From assembly GCA_963277665.1 (NCBI GenBank), contig OY728122.1, positions 2,129,038,024 to 2,129,102,023 of the forward strand: a stretch of 64,000 bases of DNA, given 5' to 3'. Numbering within the stretch: the stretch's first letter is position 1; every line of letters begins with the position of its first letter. The notes under the pieces were generated by a model, which saw only the letters and a program-made list of their open reading frames with translations, was not told where the DNA came from and did no database searches. This stretch comes from Viscum album. Taxonomy: Eukaryota > Streptophyta > Magnoliopsida > Santalales > Viscaceae. Below, one piece after another: positions 34,715 through 45,730 of the stretch. Made by a program: the position numbers and the translations under genes.

Positions 34715-35600
34715 TTATGTTGAATAAAATTGGGGTTTTTATATGATACCCTCTTCCATGACTTGTTGATATGTTTTCCCATGTTATAGGTGATTCATTA
34801 TTTTCAATGAATGATTTTAGATCAGGATATCACTTGCATAGTGTGAGGCTTTCTCATATACTATATATTTCCATCAGGAGTATGTACTGATTGATCAAAT
34901 TTCATGTTATGTCGTTCTAGTTGAGAAATGCACTCACTATGTTAATGTAAATAAAGAATAGAATCATTCACTGATATCTGGATCAGATCATATTTGTCTT
35001 CATTGATGACATATTGGTGTAATATAAAACTCATGATGATTGTGACAAACATCTTCAAATTAAATAATGTACACTAAGAGAGAAAAGTATTTTTCCAATG
35101 ATATATAAATTCCATTTTATGGATTGCTAAAATTCATTTCTTGGGTCACAACATATCTAAGAAAATTGTTATTGGATCTAAATAATGTGCATGGTGTATT
35201 ATATTTAGGGCATCCCAAGTATGTTTCCCATTTTCAGAGTTGTTTTTATGTTTCTAGTTTTTATTAAAGGTTCATTAAATATTTCCCCTTTTTGGAATCA
35301 CCTCTTTCAGAATTCACCAATTATGGAGTTATGTTTGAATGGTCTAAGTCATGCAAGAATGATTTTTAAGAGTTGAATAAGCTATTGACTAATCCACTGA
35401 TTTTAATCTTACCTGACCTGTTTATGAAGTATACCATGTTCTATGAGCATCCAATGATTGGATGAGAGTAGTGATGATTTAGGATGATAGACTTATTGCA
35501 TATGGATCATGGATGTTAAGGCCTCGGTAATGAAATAATCATAATCATGATCTTTAGTGGCATATTCTTGGGTATTTATTAATGTGTTTGTGGAATTACT
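34715..35600 (+). pseudogene. pol: E2 RT (second part) and RNase H remnant
   Basis: Continuing the RT broken at 21801, one reads LNKIGV, YPLP, LVDMFSHVIGDSLFSMNDF with RSGYH, then IFVFIDDILV near 34995 with both catalytic aspartates preserved, and TLREKSIFP near 35070. Further on come SFY-RFIKYF-LF near 35260 and LPDLFMKY near 35415, matching the RT-RNase H join. A final HDL near 35540 corresponds to THDLELAAV. Stops are frequent. Integrase does not follow: within about 30 bases the sequence changes to LTR, so the rest of pol has been deleted. Confidence 0.8.
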
Positions 35601-35624
35601 TGTTGGGATAGCATATTACACTGT

Positions 35625-36139
35625 ATATTTTGTAGACACTATTGGTGGTGGAATACTATGTTGTAATCACACCCCACTCAGGCCTTGAGTTTGAACATGG
35701 GCATACATTATGGTTGCAGGTCAGTAAAGGGGCAAGGGACCAGTTCTAGAGATTTGTATAGGTCTTTTGAAGTGCAAGGATGAGGTTCCAAACATGGATT
35801 ACAGACCTTTTAGGGTATTCTATAGTTTCTTTATATTGGGTTTCTCACATTTTTTTTTCACTTCTATAATGTAATTGAATATTTATTTTAGATTGTTTTC
35901 ATACCCAGTATTGGGAGATGATTCTTGTATAAGATACTAGGTTTTAACTTATTGTTTATGTTCTTTACATTTTTATCTGTTTCGGATTACTCTGGTAAAT
36001 AGTGTATAGACCCTCCATGTGGATATCTTGAACCTTATCGCTAGTGGTAATACTCTGGTTTTGGAGAGGAACTCTTTAGGTGATGTCGTGACTCGGCTCG
36101 GAGAACGAATTTGGTGGATTTTGGGTCGGGGACACTACA
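35625..36139 (+). repeat. E2 3' LTR, truncated at its start
   Basis: The segment starts in the middle of the LTR (TAGACACTATTGGTGGTG at 35634) and ends GGGGACACTACA at 36139, a typical LTR end. It aligns with 18731-19166. The upstream LTR portion and integrase are missing, presumably through one deletion. The minus-strand frame at 36041-36286 is not conserved. Confidence 0.6.
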
Positions 36140-37678
36140 AAGTGGTTTATTTTTTGATTTAACCGTGATGATATTAGACCATATGATATTTTCCTTTATA
36201 TGATTGGGTAATTTACTATCCCAATTTTTGTTTATTGTTTTATTGGATTGTGTTATGTTATTAGTGAATAGATCATGAATCTCCATTTATGTATAATATA
36301 GACCATAGGAGTGATGAAATGGGACAACCCTTTATGATTTTAATTATACAACCCACAAATTGTTGAGTGTATAATTATGTTATATAAATATTTTAGTTTA
36401 TCTCTCTCTAGTAATACTGATAGTATATGAGGAAATTTATTTTGAATAAATTTGATGATTTTCATCTATGTGGTTTTTTTATTTCCATTTATTGAAATTA
36501 AAAAATGGACTATTTGACATGTTATTATAGGACCCCATTTGGATAACATATGTGATGATAGAGTCTGATAAATTTTTTAGAAGGAGGTTTTTTAATATCT
36601 ATATTGACCATCATTTTATTTTTCAAGAGGATTGGGGTTGTTTATAAACATTAATCGTCGGTCTTTATATCATTTAATTATGTTGAGTATTTATTTCTCT
36701 ATGTATATATTGATTATTTGATGGACTGTGTGATTATAATGGAATTGTAGTGGTGTTATTGGTTATGACATGAGAAATAATTTATATAATTATTAGATAT
36801 AAGAGATATCAATGTAGCTTGTATGGGTATGATTGGTCTATGATGGGAGAGGGTGATGTCACATACATTTACTAAATTTTTTTATTCATTATATTACATA
36901 TCAAGTGAGGGAGTTCCAGCATGGAAACATATATCCTATTATTATTTTACAAAAAAGGTTATACATAATTTATGTTCTTAATAATTTATTAATTTTTTGG
37001 ATCACATTCTCCACTTATTGTCTAAGAAAATTGGTCTCCCATAGGGATTTATTTTGTTACCATAATTTAAAATGTTTAATATTGTTGATCATAGGATATC
37101 ACACAACCTTAAATACATGGGATTAATAGTGGATACAGATATAATCATCTTATGAAAACATGCCATATATGTCTAGTGAGTTTTTACCATGTGTTTTTAT
37201 TTTGGAAACAAGCATTTTGTTTTCCATTTTCCGAGGGTGTAGAGATGAAAAATTTGGATTAATAGAATATATTAGGTTTATATAGTTTGGAATGTGGAAG
37301 AATTAGACAGTGATGTGATAATGGATAGAACCATGAATGGCAATTTATTCTTGTTCCATTTCTAAAAGTTAACATCAATAAAGATTATTTAGAATATAAA
37401 ATAACCATACATGTTCAAAATAAGTGAAAATATTCTCTTTTAAAGAGATAGTGGTGTATAAAATTAGATTTTTGTTTAGGGGGTTAAAAAGGAATCAGAT
37501 GAAGGATGTTTGTTAAATATGATTTTTAACATGTGAAATTCATATGTCCACTTTATCAAAAAAATAATATGAGTTGAGTTAGAGAATGATTGTAATGTTA
37601 TGCCAAGGTCCATCAATTTGTTGAGTATAAATATTTTGGTTTATCTTTATAGAAGTGTATTTAATAGATTCAAGTTAT
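36140..37678. other. AT-rich filler between E2 and E5
   Basis: 1.5 kb of AT-rich sequence with no frame beyond 73 codons and no recognisable motif or repeat. It ends with GTTAT, the left target duplication of E5. Confidence 0.6.
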
Positions 37679-38427
37679 TGATAGAGTTAATATTTACAAT
37701 ATTTTTAATGTCTATATAAATTATTTAAACCTCAAAAATTTAACAATTTTATCTTATTTGTAACAATTTTGGATTTTAATGTGTAATCTCTTTTTGAATT
37801 TCTCTTGAACCTATATTTTTGAATGAATCTGTTTGTTTTATTTCATAAATATATTTTCAACACATTTTTTTATCGTTGTTCCATCTATAATGTAGAATAA
37901 TTGACTTTACTATTTAAAATTATTTGGTGAGGTTTTTCCATTGAGCATAGAAAATTCAATTAGGTTAAATTACTTGGAGGTATTTAAGTAATTGAATCAC
38001 TTATATAGGTGGGAACACAATCATATTGATGTCTTAAATATGATGTCTTTTCAAATTTGAGTGTAAACCTAGGGTCCTTGAACGTACATTTAGGAATTTA
38101 AAATAAGAGATATTTTTTATATACAAGGGAGAGGGGAGTGTCCGAAAGGGTGAAGCTTGTCTGCGACTGCTGTTTTTATTCTTGATTTTAAACCCACATT
38201 ATATTTCCTCAAAAATTATTTCACTTAAGTATTTAATTAAAATGTTATTTTAAAATTGTTAATCAAATCCCCATTTTCATTTCTATAAAAAAAATTAATA
38301 ACAAAAGTGACAGTTTTGCAACTCGAACTACAACCTCCTCAAGAGAAAACCCTGTGGTCACCACTATGATAAATTAAAAGAGAAAATATTGATTGAGGGG
38401 TTTATGACACGAAAAACACTCACATCA
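37679..38427 (+). repeat. E5 5' LTR with internal deletion (promoter lost)
   Basis: It starts TGATAGAG and ends CACATCA. Compared with the 1578-base 3' LTR it lacks about 826 bases: after TTTGTAACAATTTT it jumps to GGATTTTAATGTG. The missing part corresponds to 45821 to about 46646 and includes the TATA box at 46425. A few T residues at the junction are shared by both sides, as in a microhomology deletion. Confidence 0.9.
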
Positions 38428-38429
38428 AC

Positions 38430-38447
38430 TGGCACCGTTTCCAGGGA
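38430..38447 (+). other. E5 primer binding site
   Basis: TGGCACCGTTTCCAGGGA starts two bases after the LTR end. It differs from the classic Athila/Tat site TGGCGCCGTTGCCGGGGA at three positions. Confidence 0.88.
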
Positions 38448-38512
38448 GGTTGCTAGAGTTGATTTTATTTTAATAATTTTTTTATTGCATGACCTGAACT
38501 TCTGAACGGAAC

Positions 38513-40215
38513 TTGTTACCTTTAGATTCAGAAATTGATAGAACTTTTCACACTAATGTTAGAGGTAATAATCCACAAGTTGCAAGTTGTGAATATTCCA
38601 CCAATACACCTAGGAGGGACTTAGTTGAAACTGAAATCCAAATGGCTGAAAATAGACCTCTGAAAGAACTGGCTTCGTCCTATGACGAAAATCATGAGAA
38701 TCTTGTAGAGTACCCTGATGCCCCTGCTAGATTTGAAATCAAGTTCGGTTTCATCCACCAGCTTCCAAAATTCAATGGGTTGCCTGGTGAAGACCCACAC
38801 AAACACCTTCAAGAGTTCAGCTACTTGTGTGTCAACATGAAACCTCATGGAGTCAATGCTGATCAAATGAAGTTGAGGTCGTTTACTTTTTCTCTAGATG
38901 GAGTTCCTAAGGAATGGGTTTTCTATTCTCACACAACCTTGATTAGAAATTGGAATGAATTAAAAAATATTTTCCTTGAAAAATTTTCCCTGCATCTTGA
39001 AATGCCACCATTCGAAAGGAGATTTTTGGAATTAGGTAGACACAAGGAGAAACACTTCACGAATAATGGGAAAGGTTCAAATGTCTTTGTTTTAGATTCC
39101 CCCATCATCAAATCAGTGAACAGCTTCTCATTAAATACTTTTATGAAGGATTGTGTCTCACTGATAGAAGTATGATCGATGCGGCTGTAGAAGGTGCTTT
39201 AGTTGATAAGACACCAGCTTCTGCTATGATTTTAATTGCAAACATGGCCCAGAATTCCCAACAATTTGGAACCAGAGGCCTTCTTCATGTTAAAGCTGCA
39301 CAATAATTCCATACTACTAGTCCTGAAAACAACACAATTGCAAGTCAACTATCAGAACATACCACCATGGTAAGGTCAACAATGTTGTCTAACACCCCAC
39401 CAACCCAACCAAAACCTAAATCATCTTTCCAAATACATGTCCACTGTGGGATTTGTTCTTAGAACTAACATTTTAGTGACCAATGACCGCAAATGCAAGA
39501 GCCTCTTGAGAACTACAATGCAGTTTTTCCTGTAAGACCATTTAAACCAAACTAGAAAAGACCATTTCAATACAACCAAAATTTCAATCAAGGATGGAAC
39601 AACAAATCAAATGAAATATTTCTTCAACCTGATCAACCAAGAGGATTCTTTCAAGTACAAACAAGTAATTCCCTACCAAGATATTTCAATGAGAAAGTGA
39701 GTGCTCATTCTGGAAGCAATTTTCACCCTACCCCTTCCACTCAAAACACTGATAGGAACCTTGAAGAAGCAATGAGGAAACAACAATAGGAAATGAGAAA
39801 ACAAGAAGAGGAAATGAGGGAACTAATAGAATACTCAAAATGATAAGATAACAAAATGAATACCTTGCTGACTCAAATGGGACAACATGCATATGGTATT
39901 AATTGCATAACAAATCAAATGAGTGGTGGTTTACCCTCACAGCCACAAGTAAATCCGAGGTATAATGGGAAGGAAAATGTGAGTGCAATTGAACTTAGGA
40001 GTGGAACAAAATTGAATGTCCCTCAGATTGAGAACATCAAGACTGCTGCTGATACTGTTGATGAAAATCCTACCCTTGATAAAAATGATGAAAAATATGA
40101 AGTTGATAGAAACTCAAAGTCCAGAGAGGAAATCTTGTTTGAAAGAACAAAGAATGATTGGAAGAGGATGTATGCTCCTTATGTTCCTCCAAAACATACT
40201 CAGAATACCCCATAA
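38513..40215 (+). pseudogene. gag: E5 gag pseudogene
   Basis: Gag makes the particle shell. The first open part (38513-39175, 220 codons from a TTG; no true start is visible) contains FEIKFGFIHQLPKFNGLPGE, DPHKHLQEF, MKLRSFTFSLDGVPKEW and WNELKNIFLEKF, the Athila/Tat capsid domain at about residues 75-185. At about 39140 the frame shifts and continues with YEGLCLTDRSMIDAAVEGAL and NMAQNSQQFGTR, a typical Athila block, up to a TAA near 39304. The same frame resumes at 39856-40215 with ELRSGTKL and ends in a TAA. A glutamate/arginine-rich stretch (39760-39840) may be a coiled coil. No clear zinc knuckle is visible. Confidence 0.88.
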
Positions 40216-40281
40216 ACATTCAAACCTCCACTGCCTTATCCATGGTGTGAACCACCACCAAAGTCAAGTGCTGAAAAAGAA

Positions 40282-40973
40282 TTGGATAAGGAGGTTTTGG
40301 AAACATTCAAGAAAGTCTACGTCAATATTCCATTGCTCGATGCTGTGAAACAAATTCCGAGGTATGCTAATTTTCGAAAATACATGTGTACCAACAAGAG
40401 AAAGTTCAAAGGAGGTGAAAAAGTAAACTTAGAAAGGAATGTTTCATCAATGATTCAACTTGCACTTCCTATCAAGTGTAAAGACCCTGGGACATTTACC
40501 ATTCCCTGTACAATTAGAAATGTGAATTCAAAGATGTGATGCTTGATCTAGGGGCCTCCATCAATGTCATTCCACAGTCTGTCTACTGATATCTTCAGGT
40601 TGGAGACATGAAATCCTCTGGAATTATCATTCAACTCGCAAACCGAAGTACCACCAAACCTGCTGGAGTTATAGTGGATGTTATCGTTCAATTAAGAGAC
40701 ATGATTTTTCCTGTTTACTTCTATGTTTTGGATATGGAAGATGATCGGTTTAGAACAAATGCTCCCCTCATCCTAGGGAGGCCATTTCTAAAAACAAAAA
40801 AATCAATCATCAATGTTCACAAGGGAACACTTTCACTTGAATTTGGAGGATATTTTTTTCATTTCAACATTTTTCATTCAATGAAACACCCAGTTGAGGA
40901 TCATTCAACTCCCCATGTAAACATTATTGATTGGTTTTCATCTGGAATGTTACCTATTTTATTTTTGCGATGA
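40282..40973 (+). pseudogene. pol: E5 aspartic protease region
   Basis: 40282-40539 continues the gag frame (LETFKKVYVNIPLLDAVKQI, PRYANFRK, CKDPGTFTIPC), the conserved lead-in to Athila protease. One shift at about 40538 leads to MLDLGASINVIPQSVY, in which D-L-G is the catalytic triplet of this lineage. A TGA interrupts just after that. 40608-40973 carries the rest: QLANRSTTKPAGVI, then VYFYVLDME and LILGRPFLKT, the flap and C-terminal part. The catalytic residues survive, but the frame is broken. Confidence 0.9.
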
Positions 40974-41381
40974 AATATCAACTAATGTGGAAAAAGATGG
41001 AAATTTGTATGATACTGAATCAGATCAAAATGAGGATGAAATTGGAGACTGTGAAGAGTCTTGGGATATTGAGACTGGATATCCGAGAAATGATGAAGAT
41101 GAATTTCTTGAGACCACTGAATCTATTAGTGGTATTCCCAGAGAGGTTTTCAATTTTTCACATGAAAAAAGTCTTGAGATCATAGAAAGAGATCACCATG
41201 ATGAACATGGAGCTTCACTAAACAATCAAAATTCTGAAGAGTTTTCTATTATCAATGAAACCAACCCACCATTGTATAATTGAAAAACCTTCCAGATAAC
41301 CTCAAGTATGCCTTCTTAGGTCATACTGAACAATTCCCTGTAATTATCTCAAAATATTTTTCAGAAGTCTAGGAAAACCAA
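40974..41381 (+). pseudogene. pol: E5 protease-RT spacer, acidic
   Basis: The frame 40927-41283 is rich in Asp and Glu (NEDEIGDCEESWDIETGY) and matches the variable acidic spacer between protease and RT in Athila elements. After a stop at 41281 the text LKNLPDNLKYAFLG, the usual entry to RT, follows in frame, then FPVIISKYF. Confidence 0.75.
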
Positions 41382-43209
41382 TTGTTGGAAGTTCTCAAGT
41401 CCCACAAGGAAGCCATAGGATGTACTCTCTCTGATCTAATGGGAATCAGCCCCTCGGTTTGCATGCACAGAATTTTACTGGAGGAGAAAGCTAAACCGGT
41501 AAGGCGATTTCAAAGAAGACTGAACCCAACACTTATAGAGGTTGTGAAGAAAGAAGTCACCACCTTGCTGGCTGCTGGAATTATTTTTCCCATATCTGAT
41601 AGTCAATGGGCAAGTCTAGTCCATGTTATTCCTAAAAAAGTGGATTTACAATCTCAAGGAATGAATTTAGTGATCTTGTCCCCATAAGGCTTCCAAATAA
41701 ATAGAGAATGTGCATTGATTACAGGAAACTAAATTTGGTTACAAGGAAAGCCCACTTCCCATTACCATTCCTTGATCAAGTCCTTGAATGACTAGCTGGA
41801 AAAACCCACTACTATTTTCTGGATTGATTCTCTGGATATTTTCAGATTCACATTTTACCTGAGGATCAAGAGAAAACCACCTTTACATGCCCATTTGGAA
41901 CTTTTTCATACAGAAGGATGCCCTTTGGTTTATGTAATGCCCCAGGAACTTTTCAAAGGGGTATGATAAGCATCTTCTCTGAATTTTTGGAAATGTGCAC
42001 TGAAGTTATTATTGATGACTTCACTGTGTATGGATCATCTTTTGAAATTTGTTTGAAAATCTTGGAACGTGTCCTTAAAACATGCATTGAAAAGAACCTT
42101 GATCTAAATTATGAAAAATGTCATTTTATGGTTGCTAAAGGGATCATTCTTGGACATGTTGTGTCCCATGATGGAATTCAAGTTGATAAATCCATAGTTG
42201 AGGTCATTTCTTCATTACCATACCCAATAACTATGAGAGATGCGAGATCCTTCCTTGGGCATGCTGGATTTTATAAGAGATTCATTAAATATTTCAGTAA
42301 GATTGCACTTCCATTGTCCAGATTACTCCAAAAAGATGTCCCATTTTTCTTTGATGAGAATTGCATAAATTTGTTTCATGAGCTGAAACAAAGATTGATA
42401 ACCCCTCCCATTGTTCAACCTCCTATATGGGACATTCCCTTTGAAATAATGACATATGAATCTAACTTTTCTCTTGGGGCAGTAATGAGTCAAAGGACAA
42501 AAAAGAAATCTCATGTGATTTCTTATGCCTCCCAAACTCTTGATCAAGACCAATCAGACTACACAACAACTGAGATAGAACTGCTGGCTGTTGTCTTTGC
42601 TCTAGACAATTTTAGAAGTTTTCTACTGGGCTCCAAGGTGATTGTTTTTACTGATCATTCTGCAATCAGATTCTTGATGAAGAAACATGAATCAAAACCA
42701 AGACTTCTGAGATGGATTTTGCTTTTACAGGAGTTTGATGTTGAAATAAAAGATAAGAAAGGATGTGAGAACCTTTTTTCTGATCATTTGAATAGGATAC
42801 CATCTATTGAGAATAGAAAATTTGAGATGTGTTCCCCAATTAAGGAAACCTTTCCAGATGATTATTTATTTTCTGCTCAAAGTGAAAGACCATGGTTTTC
42901 TAATCTTGTAAACTATTTGGCTTATGATGAACACCCCCATTGGTTTTCCCAAAATCAAATTGATAAAATTTGGAGCGATTCAAAGATATACATTTCTGAT
43001 GACCCTTATTTATGGCACATTGGTAGTGATCAAATGATACGACGATTCATTCCGAACTCTGAATTTCAATCCATCCTACATTTCCGCCACACATTAAACT
43101 GTGGAGGACACTTTGGACCACAGAGAACAGCAAGAAAAGTTTGTGATTCTGGATTTTTTTGGCCAACCATTTTTAGAGATGCTTTTGAATTCTTCAGAAC
43201 CTGTAAAAA
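41382..43209 (+). pseudogene. pol: E5 reverse transcriptase and RNase H
   Basis: RT copies element RNA into DNA and RNase H removes the template. 41382-41687 gives HKEAIGCTLSDLMGISPS, then RRLNPTLIEVVKKEV and GIIFPISDSQWASLVHVIPK. 41690-41917 is shifted between frames but still shows CIDYRKLNLVTRKAHFPLPF. The long frame from 41918 has [15 protein letters not shown] and EVIIDDF (catalytic DD at residues 33-34), [13 protein letters not shown] and [20 protein letters not shown]. RNase H follows with [20 protein letters not shown] and [11 protein letters not shown]. Its first catalytic Asp is Tyr (IMTYESN instead of a CDAS-like motif). At least two frameshifts and a damaged RNase H make it inactive. 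Confidence 0.93.
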
Positions 43210-44165
43210 TTGTCAATTCCAAGGAAACATTTCCAACGGAATGAGATGCCAAAAAACCCACTTTTGTTTTGTGATGTTTTTGATGTATGGGGAATGGATT
43301 TCATGGCACCTTTTCCTAATTCATTTGGATATATCTACATCTTTTTGGCTGTTGATTATGTGTCCATGTTGGTAGAGGCTATCCCCACCCAAACTGATGA
43401 TGCTAAGATTATGTCTAAATTTTTGAAAGGAAATTTGTTTTCATGGTTTGAATTTCCAAAGTTTCTAATTACAGATCAAGGTACCCATTTTTGTAATTGG
43501 ACTTTGGAATCACTTTTGAATAAATACGGTGTTAATCATAGGGTCTCTACGCCCTATCATCCTCAAACAAACAGAATGGCTGAGTTGTCTAATAGGGAGA
43601 TCAAACAAATCGTAAAAAAAACAGTGAACCCAAATAGAAAGGATTGGAGTGTGAGACTTGATGATGTGCTTTGGGCCCACATATCTTCTTTCAAAACCCC
43701 CAATGGAATGTCACCATTTAGATTTGTCTATGGAAAAGCTTGTCTTCTACCAGTTGAGTTAGAACACAAATCCTTTTGGGCTGTAAAAACATGTAACATG
43801 AACCTGTATTCTGCTGGGAAAAAAGAAAATATTTTTTGCCGAAGATGGAGGAGATCAGAAATAATGCATACAAAAGCTCCAGGTTATAGAAAGAGAGAAG
43901 CGAAGCCTTTCATGATGGGAGGATTCTCAACAAAAACTTCAAGAAGGGAGACAAAGTTCTACTGTTTGATGCCATATTGAAACGCTTCCTAGGTAAATTT
44001 CTTTCCAAATGGTCTGGCCCATTCATTGTTACTCATGTTTTTCCTTTTGGTTCAATAAAAATTAATGATCTAGACAAGGATACATCATTCACATTCAATG
44101 GTCATAGGCTGAAGATATTTTGAGAAAATTTTCAAGATCCTCCAGGGGAGGAGATTCAACTTCAT
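43000..44165 (+). pseudogene. pol: E5 integrase
   Basis: Integrase inserts the cDNA into the host chromosome. The end of the 41918 frame has the HHCC zinc finger ([30 protein letters not shown]). The frame then shifts to 43210-43980, with [18 protein letters not shown] and [11 protein letters not shown]30, D89 and E125 give a DDE triad with 35 residues between the last two, as expected. [20 protein letters not shown] follows, typical of Athila. After the stop near 43980 another frame reads FLGKFLSKWSGPFIVTHVFP and NGHRLKIF, the C-terminal domain. Catalytic residues are intact but split over three frames. Confidence 0.92.
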
Positions 44166-44285
44166 GATGCAGAATATAATTGATTCCAGGTTGTTTCTTT
44201 CCTTATGATTTATTTTTTCTATGTCTTTAATATCTTTAATTTCATTCTAAAAAAAAACTGTACAATGAGGAAATTGAATAGAATA

Positions 44286-44298
44286 ACTGTGGGGGGGG
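44286..44298 (+). other. Extra polypurine-like G-tract 1 in E5
   Basis: AACTGTGGGGGGGG closely resembles the terminal tract AAGTGTGGGGGAA but lies about 1.4 kb before the LTR, soon after the integrase C-terminus. Confidence 0.5.
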
Positions 44299-44920
44299 TA
44301 CACAATGCTGGGTAGATTAGGTTTTTATGAACATCTGTTTGAAATTTTTTGTTTTCAAAATATCTTTCCATTTTTTCGTGTTTCTTTTTTTAAATAATTT
44401 TTTTTTAATTTCTTTAATTGCATTTGAAACTCATGCCAAGGAGTGAACTAACTGATCCTTTGAAACTGAACATAAATGAATGCTGAAAATGAGATTGTTT
44501 CAAGTTAAAAAATTTGGAAAATTCTTCAAATGACCACTGATTTTTAAATATCATGGAACATATCACTGACATTCTGATTGAGATTCTCATTCATGTGAGG
44601 CCTCTGGACCCATTTTTACATCTTCTTCACATTTACCTCTTTTTTGAGAGAACCAATTTGTGTTTATTTAAACTAGAACTTGATTTATTTCTATCAAAAC
44701 TTGAGGGCTGAGATACTTGTGATTAACATGATTGAGGCATTTGTTTGAATATTGGAGCCTCCTTTTCATGATTATCCATTTTATCTCGGCCTTCCATGAA
44801 CATTTTATCCTTCTTGAGCCCTTAGTATCCATGTATAGCCTATTAGGTTAGCCACATTACAAGCCAAATTTCCCTTTCCAACCTGCTATGGGAGTATAAA
44901 TGCATGATATAGTGGAACAT

Positions 44921-44940
44921 AAGTGTGGGGGGGGGGGGGA
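44921..44940 (+). other. Extra polypurine-like G-tract 2 in E5
   Basis: AAGTGTG continues into a run of 13 G. It shares the AAGTGTGGGGG wording with the true tract before the 3' LTR. Confidence 0.5.
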
Positions 44941-45040
44941 AGATGACTCATGATGTGCTACCTCATTTGGTGTTGCTTTGGGAGAACATTTAAACATTGA
45001 AGCCGTATTTGTTATGCTGGAATATATTTTTCTGAGAGAT

Positions 45041-45167
45041 GTGCATATCTGGAGCTCTCAAATAAAATGGTGTTGTGCCTGTCTGGAGATCTCAAATAAA
45101 ACGGAGTTGTGCCTATCTGGAGCTCGCAATGGAAATAAGTTGTGCCCAATCTGGAGCTTTCAAAAAA
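45041..45167 (+). repeat. 34-base tandem repeat in E5
   Basis: Three units of about 34 bases and a partial fourth recur, each starting GTGCMTATCTGGAGCTCTC or a close variant and ending with AAATAAAAYGGWGTT-like sequence. Unit starts are at 45041, 45075, 45109 and 45142. They cause the 72-codon frame at 44978-45196, which I do not regard as a gene. Confidence 0.8.
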
Positions 45168-45716
45168 AAAATTCATATTTTCTACTGAAATATTGATGGA
45201 ATGGGGTGGAAAACAGAAGATCAGAGCTGATTATTTTAGGAGAATATGGAGGAGACCATACTTGAGTAAAAATTAGAATCATGCATTTCTTCTTCAAAAA
45301 GTGCCAAACCCTCCTTATTCAGCCACGGAATTTTTCAAATTTGAAACCTACCAACCCCAAGCCACAAAAAAACCCTATAAAGTCCTCATGATAATCACAT
45401 GTTCTTGGTTCACATCGGGTGGAGATGTAGGAATTTATCAAGACTATGGTAATTCTTGCATGAGTTGGATGAGAAAAGCCTTGTTGCAAATCTATATTGT
45501 GTACTGAGAGAAAATGAATGTGAGGTAAGTGTGTTGTGTCCATGAGAAGACAAAATAAGTGGAAATGGATTGAATGATTTAAATTTAGAATTTTGAATAT
45601 TTGTCTTTAATGAGGCATGATATCTTTTTAATTCAATGTGGTAAATTGGTAAACTCCATTGGTATGTGTTTTATTTTTCTTGATACTGTGCTCACTTGTC
45701 CAGGATTCAAAGAGAC

Positions 45717-45730
45717 AAGTGTGGGGGAAT
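45717..45730 (+). other. E5 terminal polypurine tract
   Basis: AAGTGTGGGGGAAT directly precedes the 3' LTR start TGATAGAG. This is the plus-strand primer site of the element. Confidence 0.85.

Larger units (their letters stand above)
18731..36139 (+). mobile_element. E2: old, heavily decayed Ty3/gypsy element, split by E3
   Basis: A shared LTR segment (TAGACACYATTGGTGGTG) occurs at 18738 and 35634. Between these copies, ignoring E3, come a primer site, gag, the protease-RT linker, RT and RNase H in the normal order on the plus strand. RT is interrupted exactly between a WGSPPLF block (ending at 21801) and the LNK/YPLP block (34715 onward). Integrase is missing: RNase H runs almost straight into the 3' LTR, so a deletion joined them. 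This is the most decayed element in the window. The left boundary is uncertain and may reach 16.87 kb. Confidence 0.75.
44166..45730 (+). other. E5 region between pol and the 3' LTR
   Basis: Some Athila elements carry an env-like gene here. This copy has no frame beyond 74 codons and no membrane protein I can recognise, so such a gene is absent or lost. The region contains two extra G-tracts resembling the polypurine tract and a 34-base tandem repeat, listed separately. Confidence 0.7.

Noticed and set aside
44978..45196. 72-codon frame as a possible env-like or accessory gene of E5
   Set aside because: It is created by the 34-base tandem repeat and has no signal peptide or membrane pattern.
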